Shown: positions 25,565-35,709, counted from the stretch's first letter. The stretch is DNA of 64,000 nt from an uncultured Butyricimonas sp. (GCA_944321845.1 CALUMT010000018.1:1-64000); one strand, 5' to 3'. Made by a program: numbers and translations. Notes: generated by a model from the letters alone, not told the origin.

Positions 25565-28500
25565 TTACTGCTTATATCCTATCGTTTTACGTTCGGTGGT
25601 CATCCCGGCCAAAAATTCGGGGGTGAACATTTCCACGTCCTGCTTGGTGATGCTATGCGTTTTCTCGTCCTGAACGGCGGTCTTGTTACGGGCCAGGCGT
25701 TGCACACGGTTGCGCACCATCATCTCGGCCACGATCTTGATCAACCGGGCGCTGGCATGACTCCGCTTCTTGTTTTCCACGAGCCGGGCGATGAAAAGGG
25801 CCATGTGCTGCTGTGCCGTACGGGTCATGCGGCATTGCTCAGTGGCCAGATCACGCTTCAAGATTTCCATTAACTCCTCCTGGGTATAATCCTCGAATTC
25901 AAGCACGTTTATCATATCGGACACGCCCTCGATATCATCGTTCATGATGAGTCTCGGAGCCTCCTGTTTGGCGTAAATCACAGTATAGGCTCCCGGTTGC
26001 GTGGCCAACTGATTGACGAGAATCGCCCGCACCCGGTCTTTCAGGCCGGGAATCTCATTGAGGCGGTTGGAATCCTCGTCATAGAAAAACAAGCCGCCTT
26101 TCGACTGCAACAAGGCCCCGCCGACCGCCCGGGTGGCCTCGTCCTCCGTCATGCCGATAAGACGTTCCACCTTGAAATTGGTAACAACGCCCTTGTCTAT
26201 GATACCCATGGCCTTGTAAAGGCGGGCGATAATCCGGGCCACCGTTCCCTTCCCCATGCCGGAATTACCCGTGAAGCACCATTGCAGCGATAACCGCGTA
26301 TTGAGCTTGATTCCCTGCTGGTTGTAATGCCGGGCCAAATCCACGAAATCGTGAATCTGCTTCTTCATCTTCACCTGTCCCACCATGTGGTCCAAATCCT
26401 TGAGCGCCGCCGTGATTTCCTGCTCGTTGAAGGCATTCTTGTAGGTATTCGGGAGTTCCGAAGTAGCCGACGGGATATCCGCCACCATCAGGGTCGTGAG
26501 CTCCTTGCGGGTCAGTTCCCGTTCTCCCCGTATCTTCATCGTGCGGGCGGAAAGGTTCCGGATAGCCTTATCCACCATTTTCTCTACAAACAGGGCATTG
26601 CCAAGGTGCTTGTCATTTTCCTCGCACATCTTGGTGATCAGCGTCTTGAAGGCTTCCCGGGCTTTCGGGTGAAGGGTGTATTCCCGTTCCGCGATTTTCT
26701 GTTCTGCGATATTCAGCAACTCGTCCGCCGTGTAATCCTCGAATCGGAACTGGTAAGGGAATATCAGCTTCAACTTGGGATTGCGCTCCAGGGCTTTCTC
26801 CATTTCCGCCGGGTCACCGCTAAGGACAACCACCGTATCGCCGTTCTCCGTCTCGGACAATTGTCCCAGTATCACGCCCAACACGGCCGCTCCCGCCGCA
26901 TCCTGGAAGAGAGTCTGGGCATTTTCCAGGAAAAAGATTCCTCCCCGAGCCTGCTCGAAATGATAGAGCGCCACCTGCTGCGGGGGAATACTACCGTCAC
27001 CAATCAACTCTCCGCGTCCCCGAACGACCACGTTACGGGTGGCCAATACCCCGGCCGATTCCAATATCTCCGCCAGCATCTGCGCCACGGTGGTCTTGCC
27101 CGTGCCGGGATGCCCAAGAAAGATCATGTGCAACGGCGGAATCACGTCCGCGAAACCGTGTCGCTGCCGTTCCCGGATGAAGTACACGTAATTGATGTAA
27201 GTCATCAGATCCGTCTTCAGCTGCTTGGAAGCCACCATATCGTTAAAGCGCTGCAGGGATTGCTTCGGGTCGGGCTGCTCGTCCGGCACAATATCCTCCT
27301 CCTCTATCCGCATCATCTCCTCGCGGGTATATTTCGCCCCCGGGGCAGCCATCAAACGCTTAGCCACCCGGGAGGCCGCATCATTCAAATGCTCCTCCAC
27401 GAACAGGGCATTCGTGTAATCGGTTTCACCCGCCACGACAGCGGCCCGTACCATATCGAAAAATTTCGTCTCGGCCGCGGGGGTAAAGGTAAACTGCTTC
27501 CGATCCAGTAATTGCTTCGTGATATCGACCAATTCCTCTTCCGTGTAATTATCGAACATGAACACGTTCGGGAAACATTGCTGCAAATCGGGCATACCGT
27601 CCAGCATGACCTGCAAGACCTGCTCGTCGCCGGAAAGAATCACCACCAACGGCAGATCCCCCTTTTCCAACATCATGGTCAACGCCGTGAGTATCCGCAC
27701 GGAAGCGTCATTCGGGTCCGCCGTGGGGAAAAGCTCTTCCGCGTTCTCGATCAGCAACACGCCCCCGAGACTGTCCTGTATGGCCTTGGCCACCAGTTTT
27801 TCCTCCACGAGACTACCAGGCAACGTCAGATTCTCCCGCCGATAGCGGTGCACCTGCCCGTTAGCCAACACCTGCAGACCGGCAAACATACTGCCGACCT
27901 GTTCCGCCACGGTATGTTTCCCTGTCCCCGGTTGTCCCATGAACACCATGTTCAACACCGGCAATTTATCATTAAAACCGTTTGCCTGCCTCAACTTGGC
28001 AAACTCGCTCAATTCATACAAATGCGTCAAGCCTTCCTTCACCTTCCGCAATCCCACCAGCTGATACAGCGGGGCCAGGTTTTCTTCCTTTCCCTTGGGT
28101 TCAACGACCGTTTCCTTTTGAGGCATAACGGTTTGTTCTCCGTCTTCATCCTTACCTGCGGCCAAAACATCCGCCTCCCCGATTTCAAGGGGCAGGCTTA
28201 CCACCCTCTCCCCGAAGCAGGAAATATACAACATGTATTTACCAGGCCTCCAGAAATCGGGCAACCCCTCGGCCACCTCAATCACGAAATAGATAAACTT
28301 CTGTCCCTTGCGGTTCTGCACGAACTGATCCCCCTTGATAAGCCGGTACCCCTTAGCGAAACCGTTCTCCGCCACCACGGAGAGGGTAAACTCGTACGTC
28401 CACTCCCGGGGCAAAAGATTCTCGGCCAGGAAATAAAGGCACACGTGCCCCTCGGGATCATGCTTCAATGCCGTGTAGGAAACGGGATGCTGGAGATTCT

Positions 28501-29002
28501 CCTTGGCGTCTGTACAGCGGTTAATCCCGCAGCCCAGCAATTGCAGGCATTCCGACCAACGCCCAGTCTCCGCCAACACGTGAATCTCATCCGAAACGGC
28601 CGCCACCCCATTTATCACGATCTGCACCCGGTACACCCCATCCCGGAGCTTCTTCCCGGCAAAATCTTCCAGCACGAAATACGTAGCCAAGCACACTTCC
28701 GGTTCCGTGGAGGGAATTTCCAGCTCCCCTCCCCGTTGAGCCACCAAAGTTGGTTGCTCGGAATCCATGTAAAAAAGGAATGTCTCCAATTCCGCCTTCC
28801 AGGTCTTCCGGGAGAATTGCAGGTTCAGGAATTCTGTGTCCACGTACAGCGAGGACACCTCCTCCTGTCGGAACACGGTCCGGTACTGCTTGTGCCCGTC
28901 CATATCCACCGCGGGAGAACAGGACACCCGAATAGTCTTGAAAGCGAAATTTATATTTTTTGTTTTTTCCCCGGCCGGGGAAGTTTTCTGTTCCGTTGCC
29001 AT
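25565..29002 (-). CDS. Protein with three CbxX/CfqX-type AAA modules and a beta-rich N-terminus
   Basis: 1145 aa, cytosolic (no signal or membrane segment). Residues about 1-270 are beta-rich and unrecognised. Three AAA modules follow at about 305-550, 585-830 and 850-1110. Walker A segments are GQPGTGKH (near 355), GHPGTGKT (near 628) and GNSGMGKG (near 911), so only the middle one has the Ser/Thr after Lys. Walker B segments are LLIENAEEL, FFLENAQTL and LFFYDEDSN, so only the third has Asp-Glu. Where CbbX-type modules carry an arginine finger I see PDLQQCFPN, PKLKLIFPY and EGVSDMINV, without Arg. The relatives CbbX and EccA are remodelling ATPases. This one may bind ATP mainly in module 2 or be largely a scaffold. 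No neighbour suggests a partner. Confidence 0.8.
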   Translation of the reverse strand: MATEQKTSPAGEKTKNINFAFKTIRVSCSPAVDMDGHKQYRTVFRQEEVSSLYVDTEFLNLQFSRKTWKAELETFLFYMDSEQPTLVAQRGGELEIPSTEPEVCLATYFVLEDFAGKKLRDGVYRVQIVINGVAAVSDEIHVLAETGRWSECLQLLGCGINRCTDAKENLQHPVSYTALKHDPEGHVCLYFLAENLLPREWTYEFTLSVVAENGFAKGYRLIKGDQFVQNRKGQKFIYFVIEVAEGLPDFWRPGKYMLYISCFGERVVSLPLEIGEADVLAAGKDEDGEQTVMPQKETVVEPKGKEENLAPLYQLVGLRKVKEGLTHLYELSEFAKLRQANGFNDKLPVLNMVFMGQPGTGKHTVAEQVGSMFAGLQVLANGQVHRYRRENLTLPGSLVEEKLVAKAIQDSLGGVLLIENAEELFPTADPNDASVRILTALTMMLEKGDLPLVVILSGDEQVLQVMLDGMPDLQQCFPNVFMFDNYTEEELVDITKQLLDRKQFTFTPAAETKFFDMVRAAVVAGETDYTNALFVEEHLNDAASRVAKRLMAAPGAKYTREEMMRIEEEDIVPDEQPDPKQSLQRFNDMVASKQLKTDLMTYINYVYFIRERQRHGFADVIPPLHMIFLGHPGTGKTTVAQMLAEILESAGVLATRNVVVRGRGELIGDGSIPPQQVALYHFEQARGGIFFLENAQTLFQDAAGAAVLGVILGQLSETENGDTVVVLSGDPAEMEKALERNPKLKLIFPYQFRFEDYTADELLNIAEQKIAEREYTLHPKAREAFKTLITKMCEENDKHLGNALFVEKMVDKAIRNLSARTMKIRGERELTRKELTTLMVADIPSATSELPNTYKNAFNEQEITAALKDLDHMVGQVKMKKQIHDFVDLARHYNQQGIKLNTRLSLQWCFTGNSGMGKGTVARIIARLYKAMGIIDKGVVTNFKVERLIGMTEDEATRAVGGALLQSKGGLFFYDEDSNRLNEIPGLKDRVRAILVNQLATQPGAYTVIYAKQEAPRLIMNDDIEGVSDMINVLEFEDYTQEELMEILKRDLATEQCRMTRTAQQHMALFIARLVENKKRSHASARLIKIVAEMMVRNRVQRLARNKTAVQDEKTHSITKQDVEMFTPEFLAGMTTERKTIGYKQ

Positions 29003-29029
29003 AAGTTATCGATGATTAATGGTTTTTCC

Positions 29030-29061
29030 CAAAAGTAATTTTATTTTTCCACATTTACAAC
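29030..29061 (-). promoter_or_regulatory. Promoter of the triple-AAA gene
   Basis: Minus strand: GTTG (29061-29058), 20 nt, then TACTTTTG (29037-29030), an exact TAnnTTTG. The ATG is 28 nt downstream. Confidence 0.6.
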
Positions 29062-29355
29062 GGGAAACCTAAAAACACTTTGTTCTATATGGCAGAACCT
29101 CCTCCTTTTTTCGGATATTTTGAGTTAAAAAATGCAAAATGTGAAATATTTTTTCCTTGCAGAAAATTTTATCTTCCCGCAGCCCTCAATATTCTCCCTT
29201 GTCTACATGGTATTTTAACCTGAACGACAGGCAATAACAACACGTCACCTTCTCTTCACTTCCTAATCACCTTCTATTAATTGAAGGCCTTTGTCAGGAG
29301 GGAGAAACAAGAATGATTCGAAGTTGTGATGATTTTACCCGAAAAAACAAGAATT
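29062..29355. other. Non-coding region between the EamA and AAA genes
   Basis: No gene is seen. It is AT-rich next to the AAA promoter. It has a small hairpin (GTTCT / AGAAC near 29083) and one copy of the GTGAT/GTGAA/GTGAC array, listed separately. Confidence 0.5.
29244..29275 (-). repeat. 11-bp array GTGAT / GTGAA / GTGAC, copy 2
   Basis: On the minus strand GTGAT (29270-29266), GTGAA (29259-29255) and GTGAC (29248-29244), each 11 bp apart. Flanking bases also resemble copies 1 and 3 (pattern A-G/A-GTGAT-Y-AGG). It lies about 183 nt upstream of the AAA promoter and points to it. Confidence 0.75.
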
Positions 29356-30264
29356 TCATTTTACTTTCGACCGGAAGACACGGGATAAGGTTGCCCATAT
29401 CAGGTCGGACAGGATAATCAGCAACACGGCAATAATGATAAGCAGGATTCCGACCATCAGATTCAAAGTGAACGGCTCACTGAAGACGAGAATACCCACG
29501 ACAACTGCCGTCACGGGTTCCACCGCCCCTAAAACAGAGGTAGTCGTCGAGCCCACGTAGCGCACGGAATATACCATGGTGACACAGGAAATCACCGTGG
29601 GAACAATCGCCAGCATCACCACGTTGAAAACGCTGGACCAATCCGGCAACACCTGCATTCCCTCCCCGAAACAGGATTTCACCAAGGCCATGGCAGCCCC
29701 CGTGACAAGGGTATAAAAAGATACCTTTCCCCCGGTCATCGTCTGCACGACCGATTTGTTGACGCCCACGATATACAGGGCGTAACATAATGCCGCTGCC
29801 AACACGATAATCACGCCCATCAGATTCATCTTCTGGTCTCCATCCCCCAGATACAGCATAGCCACCCCACAAAAGGCCAGGATAATGGCCAAGAGGTTGA
29901 TCCACGTGACTTTCTCATGAAAGAATGTGGCCATCAACAGAATCACGAATACAGGATAAAGATACAATATCGTGCAGGCAATACCCGTCGCCATGTGCCC
30001 GTAGCCCCAGAACAGGAAGAAGGCGGAACCGGTATACATGGCTCCCAACAATACAAGCAGGAGGAGTTCCTTGAAGGATACCCGCAAGGATTCCTTCTTT
30101 AACCAACTCAACAAACCGATAGCCGCCGCCGCTATACAAAAACGGTAGCACAAGATATTATCAACGGTAATACCTTTTTCCATAACAGGAACCGAGAATA
30201 AAGGTATCAACCCGAACGTGGCTGCCGAAACGCAACCGTAAATGTAACCCTTAACTTTATTCAT
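29356..30264 (-). CDS. EamA/DMT-family transporter
   Basis: About 302-aa membrane protein with ten predicted helices in two EamA repeats (for example YIYGCVSAATFGLIPLFS at the N-terminus and ALCYALYIVGVNKSV at the start of the second half). These drug/metabolite transporters export amino acids or other small metabolites, or act as exchangers. I take the ATG at 30264; the frame is open to 30315 but those codons are not membrane-like. It follows the helicase-nuclease gene by 54 nt on the same strand. Substrate cannot be predicted. Confidence 0.85.
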   Translation of the reverse strand: MNKVKGYIYGCVSAATFGLIPLFSVPVMEKGITVDNILCYRFCIAAAAIGLLSWLKKESLRVSFKELLLLVLLGAMYTGSAFFLFWGYGHMATGIACTILYLYPVFVILLMATFFHEKVTWINLLAIILAFCGVAMLYLGDGDQKMNLMGVIIVLAAALCYALYIVGVNKSVVQTMTGGKVSFYTLVTGAAMALVKSCFGEGMQVLPDWSSVFNVVMLAIVPTVISCVTMVYSVRYVGSTTTSVLGAVEPVTAVVVGILVFSEPFTLNLMVGILLIIIAVLLIILSDLIWATLSRVFRSKVK

Positions 30265-30318
30265 GGCGTAATATCTAATCACGCCGCGAAAATAAGTTTT
30301 TTGGCATGAATGCAAAAA

Positions 30319-33300
30319 TTAATTCCGCCCCGACTTTTTATCCCCTCCGGCCACGGTAACAATCCGGGACAGGGAGACGTACCAGATATATCCCTCCACC
30401 TGACGATAGCCCATCTGCCGTAATAATTTGCAATAGTACCCCACTTGCCGCAAGTAGCCTTTCTCTTCCTTGCGACCAAATTTGTAGTCCACGACTATGG
30501 CCTTATCCCCCTGCACCAAGACCCGGTCCGGACGTGCCTTATCCGCCCCGGGTAAAAGGATGTCCCGCTCGTTGATGACCCGGTAAGTTCCGTCGAACCA
30601 CTCCGAAGGGACCCCATCCTTCAAGTATGCCCGTACCTGCTCCCGGTACCGCACACGTTCATCACCCGTGATCAACCCGGTTCGGTACATGTCATCCACG
30701 GCCTGGTCCACATCCGAGAAGGTCTCCAGACGACGGAAAATCTCGTGCAGGAGCTTACCCTCGTCCACGGCGGAATGCTCCGCAGTTTCCGGGTCAGTAT
30801 AGTCCTCGTAGCGGTAGCGCACGCTCACCCGATCCTGAAGCTCGTACACCGGGTAGGCAGCCAATGACAAGGTGGTGTCCTCATTTTTTTCTTCCCGGGC
30901 AGGAAACGGCTCCCGTGTTCCGGAGATCAATAATTTCTCCTCCGGTTGCCATCCCGGCAAACGGTCGTCCATTCCCAACCGTTCCAGAACCTGGAAAAGG
31001 AAAGCTCCGATGTTGGAAGGTTTGCCTTCCTTCGAGATTTTCGGGGCATAAGGCAACACGTAAAGTTCCCGTTCAGCCCGGGTCAGGGCCACGTAGAGCA
31101 GGTTGAGGTTATCCACATACGACTTCATGTGTTCCTCCAGGTAATCGTCCATAAAGTAACTGTCCGCCAACTTGGAGGAATAGTTCAATGGGGCCACTCC
31201 CAAAGCGGAGAAGCCCTCCTGTTGGTTCACGCACCACAGGCGACGGGCATGACGGGTATCGTCCAGATCCCAGTCGCAGAAAGGAATAATGACCGTGGCA
31301 AATTCCAGTCCCTTGGATTTATGGATGGTGAGAATTCGCACGGCATCCACTTCCTCCGAGGTGGAAAGGACTTTCTTGCTTTTCTCCTTCTCCCACCATT
31401 CCAGGAAAATAGCCACGCTATTGGTATTCGAGGATTCATAATCAAAAACAATATCCTGGAAGGCTATCAGGTAAGGCAATTCTTCCTCCTTGTCCTTCAA
31501 GCCAAATACATCGATGATTTGCTCCACCGTCTCGAACAAGGAAGCGGAAGTGTTCTTCCCGGCATCCCGCAGCAGGGGTATATCCACCCGTGCCAAAAAC
31601 TGTTCCGGGTCAGCCGCGGCCTTAAACACCTCGTTCAAGGATTCCTTACCGCTTTCCTCCCGCACGAAAGTCTGCAGGTTGTACAGCAGAACGGCCCGGT
31701 TCACGGCATCATAAGGTTCTGTCAGGTAACGCAAGACATTCACGATGAAACTCACCCCGGGGGAAGCCGCCACAAAGAGCGAATCGTTGGAAATAAAAGG
31801 GATGGGTTGTTGGAGTTCGGGAGTCTTGTTATATTCCATCAGGAAATCGGCCACCATTCCACCCTCTTTGCCATCCCGCACGAGAATAACGCAATCCTTC
31901 ATCTTACCTCCACGGGCAAGCGTGTCCTGCAGGATATCCACCACGTTTTGCAGGATATTTTCCGTGCTTCCCTCCTCTTTTTTTTCCTCCCCGAAACGGA
32001 TTTCCACGTAGCCCTCCCGTTGTTTCTGCACCTGTTGTCCTTGCTCCCGATAGGCTTCCGTGATGGAAGGGGAATAGGGATTCTCTTCCCCGCAATCCTC
32101 GTCATAGAGTTCACGCAACTGTTTGGCGGCCTGATCAAAAAACAGGTTATTGAAAGTAACGATTTCACGACAACTGCGCCAGTTCTTTTTCAACAGCACA
32201 TTATCGACACCCCAAGAGGAAAATTCCCGCTCAACCCCGTTGGCCAGCAAGCCCCAATCACCGTTACGCCAACGGTAAATGCTTTGCTTCACGTCGCCGA
32301 CAACCATGGCTTTCCCTCCCTCGGAAAGGGTATTCACGACCAAAGGCCGGAAATTCGCCCACTGCATGGCCGAGGTATCCTGAAACTCGTCAATCATCAC
32401 GTGCTTGTAGAAGTTCCCCGTTTTCTCGAAAAGAAAGGAGGTGTCGTTTCCGGAAATAAGCACGTTCAGCATCCGGGTCGTATCACTCAACAGCATCAGG
32501 CCGTTTTCCTCGCAATATCCCCGAATCTCCCGGTAGAGGTCCTGTAAAATACCTAACTGGTAGAGATTATCCGACAACAAACGGGCAGAATTGTATTCCC
32601 GCAGATGTTCGTCATAATAAGCGATACTGTCCTTCAAGCAAGCATTCAATTCCGGGAACACGGTTTCCACCCGAGACCGCACGGCCGCATCCGTCTTTTT
32701 CGTCACCCAAGCCTCCACGTTGTCAACAGCGGCACGGGCCGTGTCTGAAACCTTGTCCAGATTCCCGTCTCTCAACTTCAAGAAATAATTCATAAAACTC
32801 CGGCTACCTCCCTTAAAATCGGAAACTTGCAGTGCATTATCCGCCATCATCCGGCAAGCCGATTCCCCGAAGGCTTTCAACTGCTGCTCAAAACGGTCCA
32901 CGATTTGCCGCAAGAATTTCCGGTAAGCTCTCAAGAATTCCCGATCGTTGAAATGCTGCTTCACCTCCTGCTCGAAAAGCATATAGCGTTCCCCGAAAAG
33001 TTCCTTCCCCAGGGCGGCAATCTTGTCTTTCACGTTCCAGGATCGGGCATCCTCCACACTGATATCCATCAGTTCCGTGATCCAGACCCGCAAATCTCGG
33101 TCCTCGGCCATCCGTTGCATAACCTGATCGACAGCCCGCATCAAGACGTAGTCGCTGTCCAGTTCCACATTATACCCCGGAAATATCCCCAATTCCTTGG
33201 TAAAGGATTTTATCACCCGCTGGAAGAATTTGTCTATCGTGGTCACGGACAAACGGCCATAGTCATGCAGCACAAGGGTGCGCAACAACTCAGCCCGCAT

Positions 33301-33552
33301 CTTTACCTGCTCGTCGGTAAGCTTTAGAAATTGTTGCAGTTCTTCCCGGTAATCACTTCGTTCGCCTTCTGCCAATTTATTCAGTTCCCGAACGATACGA
33401 GACTTCATTTCACCCGTAGCTTTATTCGTGAAGGTAACGGCCAACACGTTCTTGTATTCCAACGGGGAAGCAAATATAATTTTGAAAAATTCAAGGGTCA
33501 GGGTAAATGTTTTCCCTGACCCCGCTGATGCTTTATATACTTGAATGGACAT
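30319..33552 (-). CDS. AddA/RecB-like UvrD-family helicase with C-terminal nuclease
   Basis: 1077 aa. Residues 1-20 contain the Walker A ASAGSGKTFTL. AVTFTNKATGEMKSRI is motif Ia, DEFQDTSAMQW is the helicase Walker B, and ILTIHKSKGLEFATVIIPF, LLYVALTRAE and related motifs follow. The last 150 residues hold a PD-(D/E)XK nuclease (GKLLHEIFRRLE, then RPDRVLVQGDKAIVVDYKFGRKE and QVGYY). This is the AddA/RecB architecture, acting in double-strand break repair and degradation of linear DNA. An AddB-type partner usually lies adjacent in Bacteroidota. Here the upstream neighbour is an alcohol dehydrogenase and no AddB is in the window, so the partner may be elsewhere. Confidence 0.88.
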   Translation of the reverse strand: MSIQVYKASAGSGKTFTLTLEFFKIIFASPLEYKNVLAVTFTNKATGEMKSRIVRELNKLAEGERSDYREELQQFLKLTDEQVKMRAELLRTLVLHDYGRLSVTTIDKFFQRVIKSFTKELGIFPGYNVELDSDYVLMRAVDQVMQRMAEDRDLRVWITELMDISVEDARSWNVKDKIAALGKELFGERYMLFEQEVKQHFNDREFLRAYRKFLRQIVDRFEQQLKAFGESACRMMADNALQVSDFKGGSRSFMNYFLKLRDGNLDKVSDTARAAVDNVEAWVTKKTDAAVRSRVETVFPELNACLKDSIAYYDEHLREYNSARLLSDNLYQLGILQDLYREIRGYCEENGLMLLSDTTRMLNVLISGNDTSFLFEKTGNFYKHVMIDEFQDTSAMQWANFRPLVVNTLSEGGKAMVVGDVKQSIYRWRNGDWGLLANGVEREFSSWGVDNVLLKKNWRSCREIVTFNNLFFDQAAKQLRELYDEDCGEENPYSPSITEAYREQGQQVQKQREGYVEIRFGEEKKEEGSTENILQNVVDILQDTLARGGKMKDCVILVRDGKEGGMVADFLMEYNKTPELQQPIPFISNDSLFVAASPGVSFIVNVLRYLTEPYDAVNRAVLLYNLQTFVREESGKESLNEVFKAAADPEQFLARVDIPLLRDAGKNTSASLFETVEQIIDVFGLKDKEEELPYLIAFQDIVFDYESSNTNSVAIFLEWWEKEKSKKVLSTSEEVDAVRILTIHKSKGLEFATVIIPFCDWDLDDTRHARRLWCVNQQEGFSALGVAPLNYSSKLADSYFMDDYLEEHMKSYVDNLNLLYVALTRAERELYVLPYAPKISKEGKPSNIGAFLFQVLERLGMDDRLPGWQPEEKLLISGTREPFPAREEKNEDTTLSLAAYPVYELQDRVSVRYRYEDYTDPETAEHSAVDEGKLLHEIFRRLETFSDVDQAVDDMYRTGLITGDERVRYREQVRAYLKDGVPSEWFDGTYRVINERDILLPGADKARPDRVLVQGDKAIVVDYKFGRKEEKGYLRQVGYYCKLLRQMGYRQVEGYIWYVSLSRIVTVAGGDKKSGRN

Positions 33553-33559
33553 GCAATAA

Positions 33560-34717
33560 TTATAATCTGGATACCAATATCTCTCTCACGTTATCCACGT
33601 TCACGTCGTCAATGCCGCCAATAGCGTAATTGCCACGATCCCGGAAGCGTTTCTCGATACGTTCCACGGTTTCCATTCCAACCCCGTAATCTCCAAGCCG
33701 AGTCTTTACTCCCAAGCTGTTAAAGAATTGTTCCGTACGGGCAATAGCCTGTTCAGCCGCATCAGGCAATGTGGCATCAATTCCCCATACCCGTGAGGCA
33801 AATTGCAACAGTTTACGCTTACGATTCTCCTTCGTGGCACGCATTACTCCCGGCAACACGATGGCCAAGGTCACGCCATGGTCCAAACCGTGGAAAGCCG
33901 TCAATTCGTGGCCGATATAATGAGTAGACCAGTCCTGTTCTGTCCCGACAGCGATCAATCCGTTTAATCCCATGGTAGCCGCCCACATGAAGTTTGCCCG
34001 ATCCTGGTAATTGGGTTGTTCGTCTGCCATCACCCGAGGTCCTACCACTAACAGGGTTTGCAATATACCTTCAGAGAAACGGTCCTGAATCTCCACATTC
34101 TCGCTTGTCGTGTAGTACTGTTCCATCACATGCACGAAAGTATCCACGATACCGTTGGCCAATTGGCGTTTCGGCAAGGAATAAGTCACTTTCGGGTCAA
34201 GCACGGAGAATTTCGGGAATACCAGCGGGCTGTGGAAAGCCAGCTTTTCCTGGGTTGATACGCGCGTGATAACACCACCATTGTTCATTTCGGAACCGGT
34301 GGCCGGCAAGGTCAACACGGCAGCCAAAGGCAGGGCTCCTTTCACTGGGGCTCCCTTCAAGACGATATCCCATGGCTCTTCGCCATCATAGCAAGTGGCA
34401 GCAGCAATGAATTTCGTTCCGTCAATGACAGATCCTCCCCCGACAGCCAACAGGAAACCGACATTTTCCCGACGAGCTATCTCCACGGCCTTCATCAAAG
34501 TCTCGTAATGAGGGTTAGGCTCAATTCCGCCAAACTCTATCACGTTCATGCCCTTCAAGGCATCCATTACCTGATCATAAACCCCGTTCTTCTTTATACT
34601 TCCTCCCCCGTAAGTCATCATTACTTTCATGGTTTTGGGAATATAATTAGCGATTTCAGCGATTTTACCCTCACCGAAAAGTACTTTCACGGGATTGTAA
34701 TAATTAAAGTTTTCCAT
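33560..34717 (-). CDS. Iron-containing alcohol dehydrogenase (YqhD/BdhA type)
   Basis: 385-aa group III alcohol dehydrogenase, probably NADPH-dependent, reducing aldehydes or butanal. Motifs: FNYYNPVKVLFGEGKI at the N-terminus, YGGGSIKKNGVYDQV, the cofactor loop LAVGGGSVIDGTKFIA and PATGSEMNNGGVIT. Metal-binding histidines are visible in FVHVMEQYY and HELTAFHGLDHG. It is 7 nt upstream of the helicase gene and 11 nt after the DUF6340 gene, so a minus-strand operon is possible. In a butyrate producer it could detoxify aldehydes or dispose of reductant, but this is inference. Confidence 0.92.
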   Translation of the reverse strand: MENFNYYNPVKVLFGEGKIAEIANYIPKTMKVMMTYGGGSIKKNGVYDQVMDALKGMNVIEFGGIEPNPHYETLMKAVEIARRENVGFLLAVGGGSVIDGTKFIAAATCYDGEEPWDIVLKGAPVKGALPLAAVLTLPATGSEMNNGGVITRVSTQEKLAFHSPLVFPKFSVLDPKVTYSLPKRQLANGIVDTFVHVMEQYYTTSENVEIQDRFSEGILQTLLVVGPRVMADEQPNYQDRANFMWAATMGLNGLIAVGTEQDWSTHYIGHELTAFHGLDHGVTLAIVLPGVMRATKENRKRKLLQFASRVWGIDATLPDAAEQAIARTEQFFNSLGVKTRLGDYGVGMETVERIEKRFRDRGNYAIGGIDDVNVDNVREILVSRL

Positions 34718-34728
34718 ATCTATATCGT

Positions 34729-35709
34729 TTATAATTGTTCCGTAATTTTATCATTATCCTTTATGCGTTGCTCCAGGGCTTGTATGTAATCTTTGACATA
34801 GGCCCGCAAATGCTGGTCCTTCCCCTCGGGTAAAGTCTTCAACGCGGCTTCCAGCAACTGTTTGGCTGCCTCGTAATTCTCCTGCTGCTCGTGCAACCAA
34901 GCCAGATTAACGGCCGCCTTCACGGCTACCCGAGGCTTCATGTTCAAGGATGAAGTCCATATTTTCCGGGCATCATCAACATTCCCCGCCGAAAAATAAT
35001 AATCACCTATCTTCAACATTCTATTTCCCAAGTATATCCGCCGTTCGACAGGAACCCACGAGGGAACCATCCGTTCCGCGTATGACCATCCCTTGTTATA
35101 GAAGAAATTGCATACCGTGGCCACATCATCATCCCCATATACACGGGTCTCCGGGCCCAAGGTATCACTGCTGACAACATCCACCACCTGCCCGTCCGAT
35201 ACCCGATAAAGCCGAAGTAATATATTATCATCCAAGAAAATCTGTCCTCTTGAATCCAGGCCGAAATCACAATATTCTATTGCCAGGAGATAATTGCAGT
35301 TACCTAATTTATTCACCTCGGCAATCTCCTTCTTCGTCATGGGTGCGGGAACCATGGAATCCGCCATGTACCGGGAAGAAATTCCCAAGGCCTTTGTCAA
35401 GGCCATCGGTTTCACACTATTCTGCAAGCCATCTTTCAAGCCGTCATAAAAACATTCCACCACATCCGCTCTCCGCAAACCCAAGACTTCATACAAGGTC
35501 CTCTCCGTGAAAGAATCTGAACGATGAATCAGTTTACGGTCCAGAAACATTACACGCACATTCGATGATTCCAGTTTCAGTTCTCCGGGTTTCAAGACGC
35601 TGACATCCAATGTCCGGTAAGAGGCACAAGCGGATAGGCTTATTACAAGAAACGCACCACCAAGCATGCGTTCCCATGAAGTCTTTAATTGTCTGAAAGA
35701 TATGCCCAT
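34729..35709 (-). CDS. DUF6340-family lipoprotein with TPR-like C-terminus
   Basis: About 326 aa. The N-terminus has a signal with lipobox (LVISLSACAS), so it should be lipidated and face the periplasm or outer membrane. A middle domain includes CNYLLAIEYCDFGLDSRGQI and RLYRVSDGQVVD. The last 110 residues resemble tetratricopeptide helices (AVKAAVNLAWLHEQQENYEAAKQLLEAALKTLP). This is the Bacteroidota DUF6340 layout; no function is known. I use the ATG at 35709, which places the signal sequence correctly. It follows gyrB after its terminator, so it likely has its own promoter. Confidence 0.8.
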   Translation of the reverse strand: MGISFRQLKTSWERMLGGAFLVISLSACASYRTLDVSVLKPGELKLESSNVRVMFLDRKLIHRSDSFTERTLYEVLGLRRADVVECFYDGLKDGLQNSVKPMALTKALGISSRYMADSMVPAPMTKKEIAEVNKLGNCNYLLAIEYCDFGLDSRGQIFLDDNILLRLYRVSDGQVVDVVSSDTLGPETRVYGDDDVATVCNFFYNKGWSYAERMVPSWVPVERRIYLGNRMLKIGDYYFSAGNVDDARKIWTSSLNMKPRVAVKAAVNLAWLHEQQENYEAAKQLLEAALKTLPEGKDQHLRAYVKDYIQALEQRIKDNDKITEQL

